NCBI RefSeq assembly: GCF_003725695.1 | Contig: NZ_RJSE01000007.1 | Location: 660,552-724,551, forward strand | Direction of reading: 5' to 3' | DNA length: 64,000 nucleotides | Origin: Nocardioides marmoriginsengisoli | GTDB taxonomy: Bacteria > Actinomycetota > Actinomycetes > Propionibacteriales > Nocardioidaceae | In this document: one piece after another, positions 24,564 through 31,922 of the stretch | Layout of the letters: each line of letters starts with the position of its first letter | How positions within the stretch are numbered: position 1 is the stretch's first letter | Notes under the pieces: generated by a model | Seen by the model: only the letters and a program-made list of their open reading frames with translations | Told to the model about the DNA's origin: nothing | The model's database searches: none | Translations under genes and position numbers: made by a program

Positions 24564-25096
24564 GCGAGCTGACGGTACTGAGCCCGGTCGCCGAGCAACC
24601 GGACGACGAGGCACGTGCCGAGCTCGCGCCCCGCGGGGAGCTCGCCGGCCTGCGCCTGACCGTGATCGAGAACGGGAAGCCGCGGGCGCACGAGCTCCTC
24701 GGCGCGCTCGCCGCCGGGCTGAAGGAGCGGCACGGGTTGGCCGCGGTCACGATCTTCTCCAAGCCGGGCGCGTCCCAGCCCGTCAGCGACGAGACCGTCC
24801 AGGAGCTGGCGGCCGGCGGCGACGTCTTCCTCACCGGCCTCGGCGACTGCGGCGGGTGCTCGGCGTGCAGCCTGCAGGACGCGCTGCTGATGGAGCGCGC
24901 CGGTCGCCCGGCCACGGTGCTGATCTCGGATCCCTTCCAGGGCCGGATCGCGTCGTACGCCGCCAAGCTCGGTGCTCCGGGCTACGGAGTCGTGGTCGCG
25001 CCGCACCCGGTCGCCACCCGGTCGGCGGAGTTCCTCGCCGACCTGGCCGAGCAGCTCGTCGACGGCGTCGCCCGCAACCTCGGCAGGCTGCCATGA
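24560..25096 (+). CDS. UGSC-family protein (cysteine form)
   Basis: A 178-residue protein whose centre reads TGLGDCGGCSACSLQD, with Cys97, Cys100 and Cys103. This is like the U/C-G-S/G-C motif of the UGSC family, in which the first position is selenocysteine in some members; here it is a normal TGC codon. The segment VIENGKPRAHELLGAL and FSKPGASQPVSDETVQELA also fit that family. The CxxCxxC arrangement suggests thiol-redox or metal binding. It is translationally coupled to the 369-residue partner upstream and the alcohol dehydrogenase downstream (ATGA overlaps). No biochemical role is established to my knowledge. Confidence 0.72.
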   Translation: MSELTVLSPVAEQPDDEARAELAPRGELAGLRLTVIENGKPRAHELLGALAAGLKERHGLAAVTIFSKPGASQPVSDETVQELAAGGDVFLTGLGDCGGCSACSLQDALLMERAGRPATVLISDPFQGRIASYAAKLGAPGYGVVVAPHPVATRSAEFLADLAEQLVDGVARNLGRLP

Positions 25097-26202
25097 GCCC
25101 GTCCGAGCAGGTGCGCGCCGCGGTCCTCACCGGCCCCGGTGCGATCGAGCTCCAGACCTTCCCCCGGCCGCCGACGGATGCCGACTCGGCGCTGCTCCTG
25201 GTCGAGGCGAACGGCATCTGCGGCACCGACGTGCACTTCCGCGGCGACGGGGCCGACGTCCCGCGCATCCTCGGGCACGAGGTCGTCGGCCGCATCCTCG
25301 AGATCGGCGACCTCGCCCGCGAGCGCTGGGGCGTCGAGGCGGGGGACCGGGTCGCGGTCGAGGCCGGGATCGCCTGCGGGACCTGCCGCTCCTGCCTGGA
25401 TGGCTTCGCCCAGACCTGCGCCGCCCGGCTCGGTTACGGGTCCAACGTCACCACCGACGTCGCCCCCGCCCTCTGGGGCGGCCTGAGCGAGCTGATGCAC
25501 CTGGCCCCCGGGTCGGTGCTGACCAAGGTCGACGACGCAGTCGGTGCCGACGTCGCCGCCGGCTGGTTCAGCCCGCTGGCCAACGCGGTCGACTGGACCG
25601 GCGAGACCGGGGGCAGCGTCCAGCCGGGTCAGACCGTGCTGGTCCTCGGCCCCGGTCCCCAGGGGCTGGCGATCTGCCTCGCCGCGAAGGCTCGCGGAGC
25701 CGGGCAGGTGATCCTGGTCGGTCTTGCCCGTGACCGGCACCGCCTGGACGCCGGCACCAGCCTCGGTGCCGACGTGGTCGTCGAGGCCGACGTCGAGTCG
25801 GTGCTCGAGGTCGTCGCCGCCCGGACGAACGGTGCGATGGCCGACGTGGTGCTCGACGTGTCGGGCAACCGGGAGAGCGCGCGCACGGCGGCCCTCGCGG
25901 TGCGTCCGCGCGGGACGATCGTGGCGGCCAGCCCGATCAACACCACCGACGACGTGGGCCTGCCGCTGCGCGACCTGATCTGGAAGCAGGTGCGCTGGCA
26001 GGGCGTCCTGTCCAACCGTCCGAGCGCGGCCCCGGCGGCCGCCGTACTCCTGGCGGCGCACGCCGAGCAGCTGGCGCCGCTGGTCACGCACCGCTTCGAC
26101 CTTGCCGCCGCCGATCAGGCGATCGACGTCGTCGCCGGAGTCGACCCCGCAGCCGCGGCGATCAAGGTCGTCGTCTGTCCGAACGGAGTTCCGTCGTCAT
26201 GA
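25093..26202 (+). CDS. Zinc-dependent alcohol dehydrogenase (MDR superfamily)
   Basis: A 369-residue medium-chain dehydrogenase. The catalytic zinc ligands are Cys in NGICGTDVHF and His-Glu in ILGHEVVGR; the structural zinc is held by four Cys in CGTCRSCLDGFAQTC. The NAD-binding loop is VLGPGPQGLAICLAAKARG. It resembles threonine/sorbitol dehydrogenase-type enzymes and would oxidise a secondary alcohol or polyol-like intermediate. ATG 25093 overlaps the UGSC stop; the longer upstream frame is within that gene. Its stop overlaps the EthD gene start (ATGA). Confidence 0.87.
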   Translation: MSPSEQVRAAVLTGPGAIELQTFPRPPTDADSALLLVEANGICGTDVHFRGDGADVPRILGHEVVGRILEIGDLARERWGVEAGDRVAVEAGIACGTCRSCLDGFAQTCAARLGYGSNVTTDVAPALWGGLSELMHLAPGSVLTKVDDAVGADVAAGWFSPLANAVDWTGETGGSVQPGQTVLVLGPGPQGLAICLAAKARGAGQVILVGLARDRHRLDAGTSLGADVVVEADVESVLEVVAARTNGAMADVVLDVSGNRESARTAALAVRPRGTIVAASPINTTDDVGLPLRDLIWKQVRWQGVLSNRPSAAPAAAVLLAAHAEQLAPLVTHRFDLAAADQAIDVVAGVDPAAAAIKVVVCPNGVPSS

Positions 26203-26621
26203 TCAAGATGAGATTCGGGTGGCGCGACCGCCCCGGCATGACCGCCGAGGAGTGCGAGGCGCACTACCGGAGCGTGCACATGGAGCTGGCCCGCGCCGGG
26301 TTCGACGGCGTCGACGGCTTCATCGCGGTCGCGTACGAGCGGGTGCGCAGTGCTGCCGTCAACGACTTCAACCGCCCGGAGCGGCGCGAGGTCGTCCCGG
26401 ACTTCGACGCCTTCTGCGAGCTGTACTTCCGCGACGCCACGAGCATGCAGGCGGCGTTCGCGCGGCCGCAGCTGGCGGCGATGTTCGAGGACCACGTCAA
26501 CTTCATGGACACCGAGATCGAGTCCAACGTCCGGATCTACGAGGTCGAGGAGACCGTCTTCTTCGGCGCCCGCCCGGACCCCACGTCGTCCGCAAGTCAG
26601 TCTGAGAGGACAGTTCCGTGA
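26199..26621 (+). CDS. EthD-domain protein
   Basis: A 140-residue ferredoxin-like dimeric alpha-beta barrel protein of the EthD type. It opens with FGWRDRPGMTAEECEAHYRSVHMELARA, the typical W/R-x-GM-T-x-EEF-x-x-HYxxxHxxL pattern, and has a second half around FDAFCELYFRDATSMQAAFA. EthD proteins accompany oxidative degradation of ethers, aromatics and polyketide-like compounds, often as small decarboxylases or isomerases, but the role of most is unknown. It is coupled to the dehydrogenase before it and the permease after it (GTGA). Confidence 0.78.
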   Translation: MIKMRFGWRDRPGMTAEECEAHYRSVHMELARAGFDGVDGFIAVAYERVRSAAVNDFNRPERREVVPDFDAFCELYFRDATSMQAAFARPQLAAMFEDHVNFMDTEIESNVRIYEVEETVFFGARPDPTSSASQSERTVP

Positions 26622-27460
26622 GCACCAAGACCGTCTCCGCACTCACCGACGGCGCGTCGAAGCGCTCGGGGCGTTCGAGCCGATCGGTTCAACGCCTGCA
26701 GAGCGCGGCGGTGACCACCGTCGCGGTCACGATCGTCGGCGTCCTGCTGGTGATGAGCTGGCAGTGGACCTACGACCGCGAGCTGATGTCGAACATCGTG
26801 CTGCCCTCGCCGATGCAGACCTGGGACGCGTTCCGGGCCGGCGTCCTGGAGTCGGACCTCTACTGGCCGCACATCTGGGCGACCACCTTGGCGACGCTGA
26901 TCGCGGTGGCGATCGGCCTCGGCATCGGGGTCGCGGCCGGGGCCCTGTTCGCGTTCGTGCCGCTGGCCCGGCGGACGCTGTACCCGTTCGTGCTGATCGG
27001 GCTGTCGTTCCCGAAGATCGCGGTCGCGCCGCTCTTCGTGCTCTGGTTCGGCTACGGCATGTCCTCGAAGGTCGCGGTCGGCGCCTCGATCGCGTTCTTC
27101 CCGGTGCTGGCCAACACGGCGGCCGGCCTGCGCGAGGTCAACCGCGACGAGATCGAGCTCTTCGAGTCCAACCGGGCGACGGTCTGGCAGCAGTTCCGGC
27201 TGCTGCGGGTGCCGCGGGCGCTGGCCTTCATCCTCCCGTCGCTGGACCTGGCGATCGTCGGGGCGCTGCTCGGCGTGATCGCGGGCGAGTTCGTCGCGTC
27301 CGGCGAGGGCCTCGGCTTCCTGGTCCTCCAGTTCTCCCAGATGGGCGATGCCCCGGGAGTCTTCGCGGCCCTGTTCTGCATGGCGATCATCGGCCTGCTG
27401 ATGAAGGCGCTCGCGGTCGCCCTCGTCCAGCTCGGTCCCAAAAATGTCACACCCAACTGA
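26618..27460 (+). CDS. ABC transporter permease, SsuC/TauC-like
   Basis: A 280-residue inner-membrane permease with about six helices, of the nitrate/sulfonate/taurine importer class. The cytoplasmic EAA-like loop is around FESNRATVWQQFRLLRVPRALAFILPSLD, and FPKIAVAPLFVLWFG is characteristic of SsuC-type permeases. A basic 30-residue N-terminus precedes the first helix (VTTVAVTIVGVLLVMSW). It is the first of the three transporter genes; the binding protein and the ATPase follow. In this family the substrates are sulfonates, taurine, nitrate, pyrimidine precursors, or aromatic acids, so the substrate cannot be named. GTG 26618 overlaps the EthD stop. Confidence 0.88.
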   Translation: MSTKTVSALTDGASKRSGRSSRSVQRLQSAAVTTVAVTIVGVLLVMSWQWTYDRELMSNIVLPSPMQTWDAFRAGVLESDLYWPHIWATTLATLIAVAIGLGIGVAAGALFAFVPLARRTLYPFVLIGLSFPKIAVAPLFVLWFGYGMSSKVAVGASIAFFPVLANTAAGLREVNRDEIELFESNRATVWQQFRLLRVPRALAFILPSLDLAIVGALLGVIAGEFVASGEGLGFLVLQFSQMGDAPGVFAALFCMAIIGLLMKALAVALVQLGPKNVTPN

Positions 27461-27500
27461 CTTCCCGGGGAGTCACGGCAACACCTGCGAAAGGAAAAGT

Positions 27501-28595
27501 ATGTTCAAGAAGAAGATGTACGTAGCGGGCCTGGTTGTAGGGCTCCTCGTCACGACCGCCGCGTGCGGGGGTGACGACGAGAAGGGCGCGGACGGCAAGT
27601 CGCTCACGAAGATCGTCCAGGTCAACGCTGACCCGGGCCTCGGCGCGACGACCGCGTTCCACTCCTCGGTCCCCGAGAAGCTCGGGTACTTCAAGGAAGA
27701 GGGCCTCTCGGTCGAGACCCGCGGTGTGCAGGGTGCTGACGCCGCTGCCGCCATGGTGCAGTCCGGTCAGGCGGACATCGTCCAGGCCGGCGGCCCCGCG
27801 ATGGTGCAGTTCGCCGGTGACAAGGACGACAGCCTGGTGGCCGTCTACCTGAACAAGTCGCACTCGTTCCGGTTCGTCGTACCCGAGGACAGCGACATCA
27901 AGACCGCCGCCGACCTCAAGGGCGCCACCATCGGCGTGCTCGCGATGGCCGGTCCGATGATCCAGTACGGCAAGGCCGTCGTCAGCCAGGGCGGGCTCGA
28001 CCCGGAGAAGGACGTCAAGTTCCTGCCGGTGGGCCTCGGCACCCAGGCCGCGGCCGCGTTCGAGAAGGGCCAGATCCAGGCGTACGCCGGTGCCGACTCG
28101 TTCAACTCGGTGATCGGCCAGCTGACCGGTCAGACGATGCGGGTGATCTCGGTCCCCTCGGACACCCTGCCGGCGTTCGGCGGCTGGCTGGTGCGCCGCG
28201 AGATGATCGAGAAGAACCCCGAGGCGATCATCGGCTTCATCAGGGCGACCCTGAAGGGCCTGACGTTCGCGAACGCCAACCCCGAGGCCGCGGTGAAGAT
28301 CCACTGGGAGCGCTACCCGACGTCCAAGGCGGCTGACGGTGACAAGCCCGAGGTCCTCGCGCAGTGGGCAGCCACGATCAAGGAGCGGATCGACCTGGCC
28401 TACCTCGGCAAGGGCCCCGACGGCTTCTACGGTACGGCGGACGAGAAGGACCTGGCCGGGTCGCTGCAGTTCCAGGTCGACGCGGGGATCCTCCCGAAGA
28501 TGCCGGACCTGAAGCAGCTGGTCGACCTTGAGTTCGCCAAGCAGTACAACGACTTCGACGAGAGCGGACCGCTCGACTCGGCGAAGAACTACTGA
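27501..28595 (+). CDS. ABC transporter substrate-binding lipoprotein, SsuA/NMT1-like
   Basis: A 364-residue binding protein anchored as a lipoprotein: MFKKKMYVAGLVVGLLVTTAAC gives a basic start, hydrophobic core and lipobox Cys22. The mature part has the NMT1/SsuA pattern: KLGYFKEEGLSVETRGVQGADAAAAMVQSGQADI and the ADLKGATIGVLAMAGP segment. AAAGGAAAAG lies just before ATG 27501; the 19 codons before it in frame are an intergenic shadow. It belongs with the permease before it and the ATPase after it. The ligand is unknown; the neighbouring enzymes suggest an organic acid. Confidence 0.87.
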   Translation: MFKKKMYVAGLVVGLLVTTAACGGDDEKGADGKSLTKIVQVNADPGLGATTAFHSSVPEKLGYFKEEGLSVETRGVQGADAAAAMVQSGQADIVQAGGPAMVQFAGDKDDSLVAVYLNKSHSFRFVVPEDSDIKTAADLKGATIGVLAMAGPMIQYGKAVVSQGGLDPEKDVKFLPVGLGTQAAAAFEKGQIQAYAGADSFNSVIGQLTGQTMRVISVPSDTLPAFGGWLVRREMIEKNPEAIIGFIRATLKGLTFANANPEAAVKIHWERYPTSKAADGDKPEVLAQWAATIKERIDLAYLGKGPDGFYGTADEKDLAGSLQFQVDAGILPKMPDLKQLVDLEFAKQYNDFDESGPLDSAKNY

Positions 28596-28614
28596 GACAA
28601 GAGGATCCAGAGAA

Positions 28615-29445
28615 ATGACGACAGCCACAGTCGCTCGGGCCAGCATCAGCGTTCGGGGCGTGAGCAAGAGCTTCGAGATTCCGCGGGAAGCACCCTTCCT
28701 GGCCTTGAAGGAGGCATCGATCGAGGTCGAGCCGGGCGAGTTCCTCGCGCTGGTCGGCCCGAGCGGCTGTGGCAAGTCGACCCTGCTCCGGATGATCGCC
28801 GGTCTGCTGAAGCCGACCGAGGGCGAGATCTGGGTCGGGGACCGGCAGATCACCAGGCCGCAGGAGGACTTCAGCATCGTCTTCCAGAGTCCGCGGCTGC
28901 TGCCGTGGAAGACGGTCCTGGAGAACGTGATGCTTCCGCTCGCACTCGGGCGCGGCAAGAAGGTGCCCAAGGCGGAGGCCAAGGCGCGCGCCCAGGAGCT
29001 GCTCGAGCTGGTCCAGCTCGAGGGCTTCGGGGGACGCTTCCCCTCCGAGCTCTCCGGCGGCATGCAGCAGCGGGTCTCGATCGCCCGCTCGCTGGTCAAC
29101 TCGGCGAACGTGCTGCTGATGGACGAACCGTTCGGAGCGCTCGACGCGTTCACCCGCGAACGGCTGAACGAGGAGCTGCTCCGGATCTGGTCCGCGACCG
29201 GCAGGACGATCATCTTCGTCACCCACGACATGGACGAGGCCGTCTTCCTCGCCGACCGGGTGGCCGTGATGGGCAAGGAACCGGGCCGGATCGTCGACGT
29301 CGTCGACATCCCGCTGGCCCGGCCCCGCAACGCGGAGTCGCGTACCTCCGAGGAGTTCTTCGGGTCGGTACGGCGGCTGCGCCAGACCTTGTCCACGGGA
29401 GTCGGCGTGGATGCCGGCGGAGCGGGCGCGCACCGCGCCGAGTGA
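28615..29445 (+). CDS. ABC transporter ATP-binding protein, SsuB/TauB-like
   Basis: A 276-residue ATPase of the nitrate/sulfonate class. Walker A GPSGCGKST is near 49-57, the Q-loop FQSPRLLPWKTVLENV near 95, the signature LSGGMQQRVSIAR near 145, Walker B VLLMDEPFGALD near 165 and the H-loop FVTHDMDEAVFLADR near 200. It would power the importer encoded by the two preceding genes. ATG 28615 follows the binding-protein stop by 19 bp with a GAGGA upstream. The C-terminal 20 residues are low-complexity. Confidence 0.9.
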   Translation: MTTATVARASISVRGVSKSFEIPREAPFLALKEASIEVEPGEFLALVGPSGCGKSTLLRMIAGLLKPTEGEIWVGDRQITRPQEDFSIVFQSPRLLPWKTVLENVMLPLALGRGKKVPKAEAKARAQELLELVQLEGFGGRFPSELSGGMQQRVSIARSLVNSANVLLMDEPFGALDAFTRERLNEELLRIWSATGRTIIFVTHDMDEAVFLADRVAVMGKEPGRIVDVVDIPLARPRNAESRTSEEFFGSVRRLRQTLSTGVGVDAGGAGAHRAE

Positions 29446-29477
29446 CCTCGGCCGGCCGGTCGCGGAGAGGGTGAGCC

Positions 29478-31112
29478 ATGCAGCCCACGCAACGCCTGCG
29501 GGACGCGATGTCCCGGGTGCCCGTCTGGGAGTCGCTGGACCAGGCGATCCGGAGCCATGCCGCGACCCGGCCCGACGACTGGGCGTACATCGAACCGGCC
29601 GGACGGCTCAGCTGGGCGGCGTACGACGGCTACGTCACGCTGATCGCCGCGGCCCTGGTGGACGCCGGCATCGAGCCGGGCGAACGGGTCGCCCTCTGGA
29701 TCCCGGACGGCGTCCTGGTGCACGCCGCGCTGTCGGCCGCCCTGCGCGCGGGCGTGGTCGCGGTCGGGATCGGCGCTCGTTCCGGTGAGCGCGAGGTCCG
29801 GCACCTGCTGTCCCGGACGGAGGCGACGACGCTGCTCACGGTGCCGTCGATCGGGCAGGTCGGGACCCGGGAGGTCTTCGACCGAGTCGCCGCGGACCTG
29901 CCGCGGCTGACCCGCTACCTCGACCTTCCGGGCATCGTGCCCGCGCCCGTCGGCGAGGTGCGCTCGGCAGGGGACCGGGACGCGCTGGCCGGGGCGGAGC
30001 AGCGGATCGCGGGTCGTCGCCGGCCGGTGGACGCGCTGTCGATCATCAACTCCACCTCGGGGACGACCGGGCTGCCGAAGTGCGTGGCGCACGACGAGCG
30101 TCGCTGGCTGATGTACCACGAGTACTCGGTGGACTGCGGCGACCTCAGCACCGAGGACGTCTGCCTCAGCGTGGTGCCGGCACCGTTCGGGTTCGGCCTC
30201 TGGACGGCGCACTTCACGCCGACGCTGCTCGGGGCGCCGACGGTGGTGCTTCCGAGGTTCGACCCGCGGGCCACCCTCCAACTGCTCCAGGACGAGCGGG
30301 TCACGGTGTTCATGGCGGTGTCGACCCAGTTCGTGATGATGCTCGGCCAGCCGGACTTCGACGACTACGACCTCTCCGCGCTCCGGGTGATGTTCACCGG
30401 AGGCGAGGCAGTGCCGCGGCACAAGGCCGAGGAGTTCGAGCGCCGAACCGGGGCCGTCATCCTCAACATGTACGGCTCGAACGAGAGCGGCGTGCTGAGC
30501 TACACCACCACCGACGACCCGCCCGAGCGCCGGCACACGACCGCGGGCCGGTTGATCCCGGAGGTGGAGGTGCGGTTGTTCGACGCCGACCGGAACGAGA
30601 TCGACTTCGGGTCCGGGCCCGGGCAGCCGGGCCTGATCGGGACGGTCCGCTCGCGCGGCTACTACCAGGACGACGAGGCGAACCGCGCCCTGTACACCGA
30701 GGACGGCTGGATGCTGATGGGGGACCTCGTCACCATCGACGCCGAGGGCTACCTCCAGGTGGTCGGTCGGACCTCGGACTTCATCATCCGCGGCGGCAAG
30801 AACATCAGCGCACCGGCGGTCGAGGAGCTCGTCAGCGAGGTCCCGGGGGTGCTTCGGGCGGCGGCGGTCGCCGTACCGGACGAGGTGTTCGGCGAGCGGG
30901 TGTGCGTCTACGTGATCCCGGCCGGTGCGCCGGTCACCCTCGACGCCGTACGCCGGCACCTCGCCGACCAGGGTGTGAGCAAGGAGTGGCTGCCCGAGTA
31001 CCTGGTGCTCGTCGAGGAGCTGCCGGTCTCCGAGGGCGGCAAGCTCGCCAAGGGCGCCCTGCGCGCCGATGCCCGGCGCCGGCGGGACGACGGCGAGCTG
31101 GTGCTCTCCTGA
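29478..31112 (+). CDS. Acyl-CoA synthetase (AMP-forming), last gene of the 15-gene run
   Basis: A 544-residue adenylate-forming ligase. The P-loop STSGTTGLPKCVAHD is near 193, YGSNESGVLSY near 333, GDLVTIDAEGYLQVVGRTSDFIIRGGKNISAPAVEE near 415-450, and the catalytic Lys in EGGKLAKGALRAD at ~525. It should activate the imported acid or a pathway intermediate to a CoA ester, with the transporter genes directly upstream. It ends 8 bp from the convergent TetR gene at 31121. GGTGAG lies just before ATG 29478. The sequence around NESG differs from typical fatty acid ligases, so an aromatic or cyclic acid is possible. Confidence 0.87.
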   Translation: MQPTQRLRDAMSRVPVWESLDQAIRSHAATRPDDWAYIEPAGRLSWAAYDGYVTLIAAALVDAGIEPGERVALWIPDGVLVHAALSAALRAGVVAVGIGARSGEREVRHLLSRTEATTLLTVPSIGQVGTREVFDRVAADLPRLTRYLDLPGIVPAPVGEVRSAGDRDALAGAEQRIAGRRRPVDALSIINSTSGTTGLPKCVAHDERRWLMYHEYSVDCGDLSTEDVCLSVVPAPFGFGLWTAHFTPTLLGAPTVVLPRFDPRATLQLLQDERVTVFMAVSTQFVMMLGQPDFDDYDLSALRVMFTGGEAVPRHKAEEFERRTGAVILNMYGSNESGVLSYTTTDDPPERRHTTAGRLIPEVEVRLFDADRNEIDFGSGPGQPGLIGTVRSRGYYQDDEANRALYTEDGWMLMGDLVTIDAEGYLQVVGRTSDFIIRGGKNISAPAVEELVSEVPGVLRAAAVAVPDEVFGERVCVYVIPAGAPVTLDAVRRHLADQGVSKEWLPEYLVLVEELPVSEGGKLAKGALRADARRRRDDGELVLS

Positions 31113-31120
31113 GCCCTCGC

Positions 31121-31771
31121 TCAGGCAGCGCCGACGCCGAGGAGGCGCATCGCCCACTCCCCGTAGTGGAACACCAGACCGTCCTCGCCGGTCGACCTGT
31201 CCTCCTCGTACCAGGCGGCGACACCGATGCCCATGTCGATCAGCGCGCAGGAGGCGAGGTGGACGGACGCGACGTTGAACTCACCGGCGTCGACCCCTTC
31301 CCGGATCAGCTCCCGGAACCGCCGCTCGTAGCTCGAGCTGCGTTCGAGCACCTCGGCCAGCGCTTCGGGGTCCAGGCTGCGCGTCTCCCGGGTCCCGATG
31401 AACGCCTCGTACTTGTGCCGCGCGTGGAAGCGGACGTGCGCCTCGAACGCCCGGCGCAGCCGGATCGTCGGCGACTGGCTCGACCGGATCGCCTCGTCGA
31501 AACCCTCGGTGAGCGAGTCCAGCGTCCGGACGATGATCTCGCGCAGCAGCTGGTTCTTCGAGCCGACGTGGTTGTAGATGCTCGGTGCCCGGATCCCCAG
31601 CTCGTCGGCGATGTGGGCCATCGTCGTCGCCTGGTAGCCGTTGGTCGCGAACAGCCGGAGCGCGACGGCACGGATCTCGTCGGTCCGATCGGCGCCCCGC
31701 GGGGCGGCCTTCGCGCCGACCGAACCGCGTCCGCTCATCGGTCCGGGAATGCGCTCTGTCTCTGAGTTCAC
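31121..31771 (-). CDS. TetR/AcrR-family regulator, divergent from the ligase/LIV operon
   Basis: A 216-residue regulator. The HTH (about 28-76) contains LRLFATNGYQATTMAHIADELGIRAPSIYNHVGSKNQLL. The C-terminal domain has the KstR/FadR-like style with an FHARHKYEAFIGTRETRSL segment. The gene is divergent from the acyl-CoA ligase at 31923, and the gap carries two similar palindromes, one perfect. This strongly suggests autoregulation and control of that operon, probably relieved by an acyl-CoA. GTG 31771 is the first start; ATG 31738 is an alternative that would drop 11 residues. Confidence 0.83.
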   Translation of the reverse strand: MNSETERIPGPMSGRGSVGAKAAPRGADRTDEIRAVALRLFATNGYQATTMAHIADELGIRAPSIYNHVGSKNQLLREIIVRTLDSLTEGFDEAIRSSQSPTIRLRRAFEAHVRFHARHKYEAFIGTRETRSLDPEALAEVLERSSSYERRFRELIREGVDAGEFNVASVHLASCALIDMGIGVAAWYEEDRSTGEDGLVFHYGEWAMRLLGVGAA

Positions 31772-31779
31772 GAGCGCAG

Positions 31780-31795
31780 ACTAACGGCCATTCGT
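31780..31795. promoter_or_regulatory. Second, imperfect operator-like site near the tetR start
   Basis: ACTAACG-GC-CATTCGT is identical at 13 of 16 positions to the perfect palindrome core at 31890-31905. It lies 9 bp before the tetR start, where a bound repressor would block its own transcription. Confidence 0.65.
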
Positions 31796-31845
31796 CGCGC
31801 TAGCCAAGTCACGAGGACAAGTTTTCCACTTATTTCACGAAGCCC

Positions 31846-31906
31846 TTGACAAGTCGCGGACCCGATCCGTTAGGTTTCGTGTCGTTCAAACTAATGACCA
31901 TTAGTT
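31846..31906 (+). promoter_or_regulatory. Promoter with a perfect 18-bp operator palindrome
   Basis: TTGACA (31846-31851) is a consensus -35; TTAGGT or TAGGTT at 31870-31876 is a weaker -10 with 18-19 bp spacing. Immediately downstream AACTAATG-AC-CATTAGTT (31889-31906) is a perfect inverted repeat covering the expected start region. AAGGGG (31908-31913) then precedes GTG 31923. Expected to be bound by the divergent TetR protein. Confidence 0.78.
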
Positions 31907-31922
31907 CAAGGGGTTGGTTCCA

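Noticed and set aside
24848-24870. Selenocysteine in the UGSC-type protein
   Set aside because: The first Cys is encoded by TGC rather than TGA.
27447-31157. A 1236-codon open frame on the minus strand
   Set aside because: It is antisense to the binding protein, ATPase and ligase genes, has no domain-like sequence and is rich in Arg/Gly/Pro, as expected from high-GC shadow frames.
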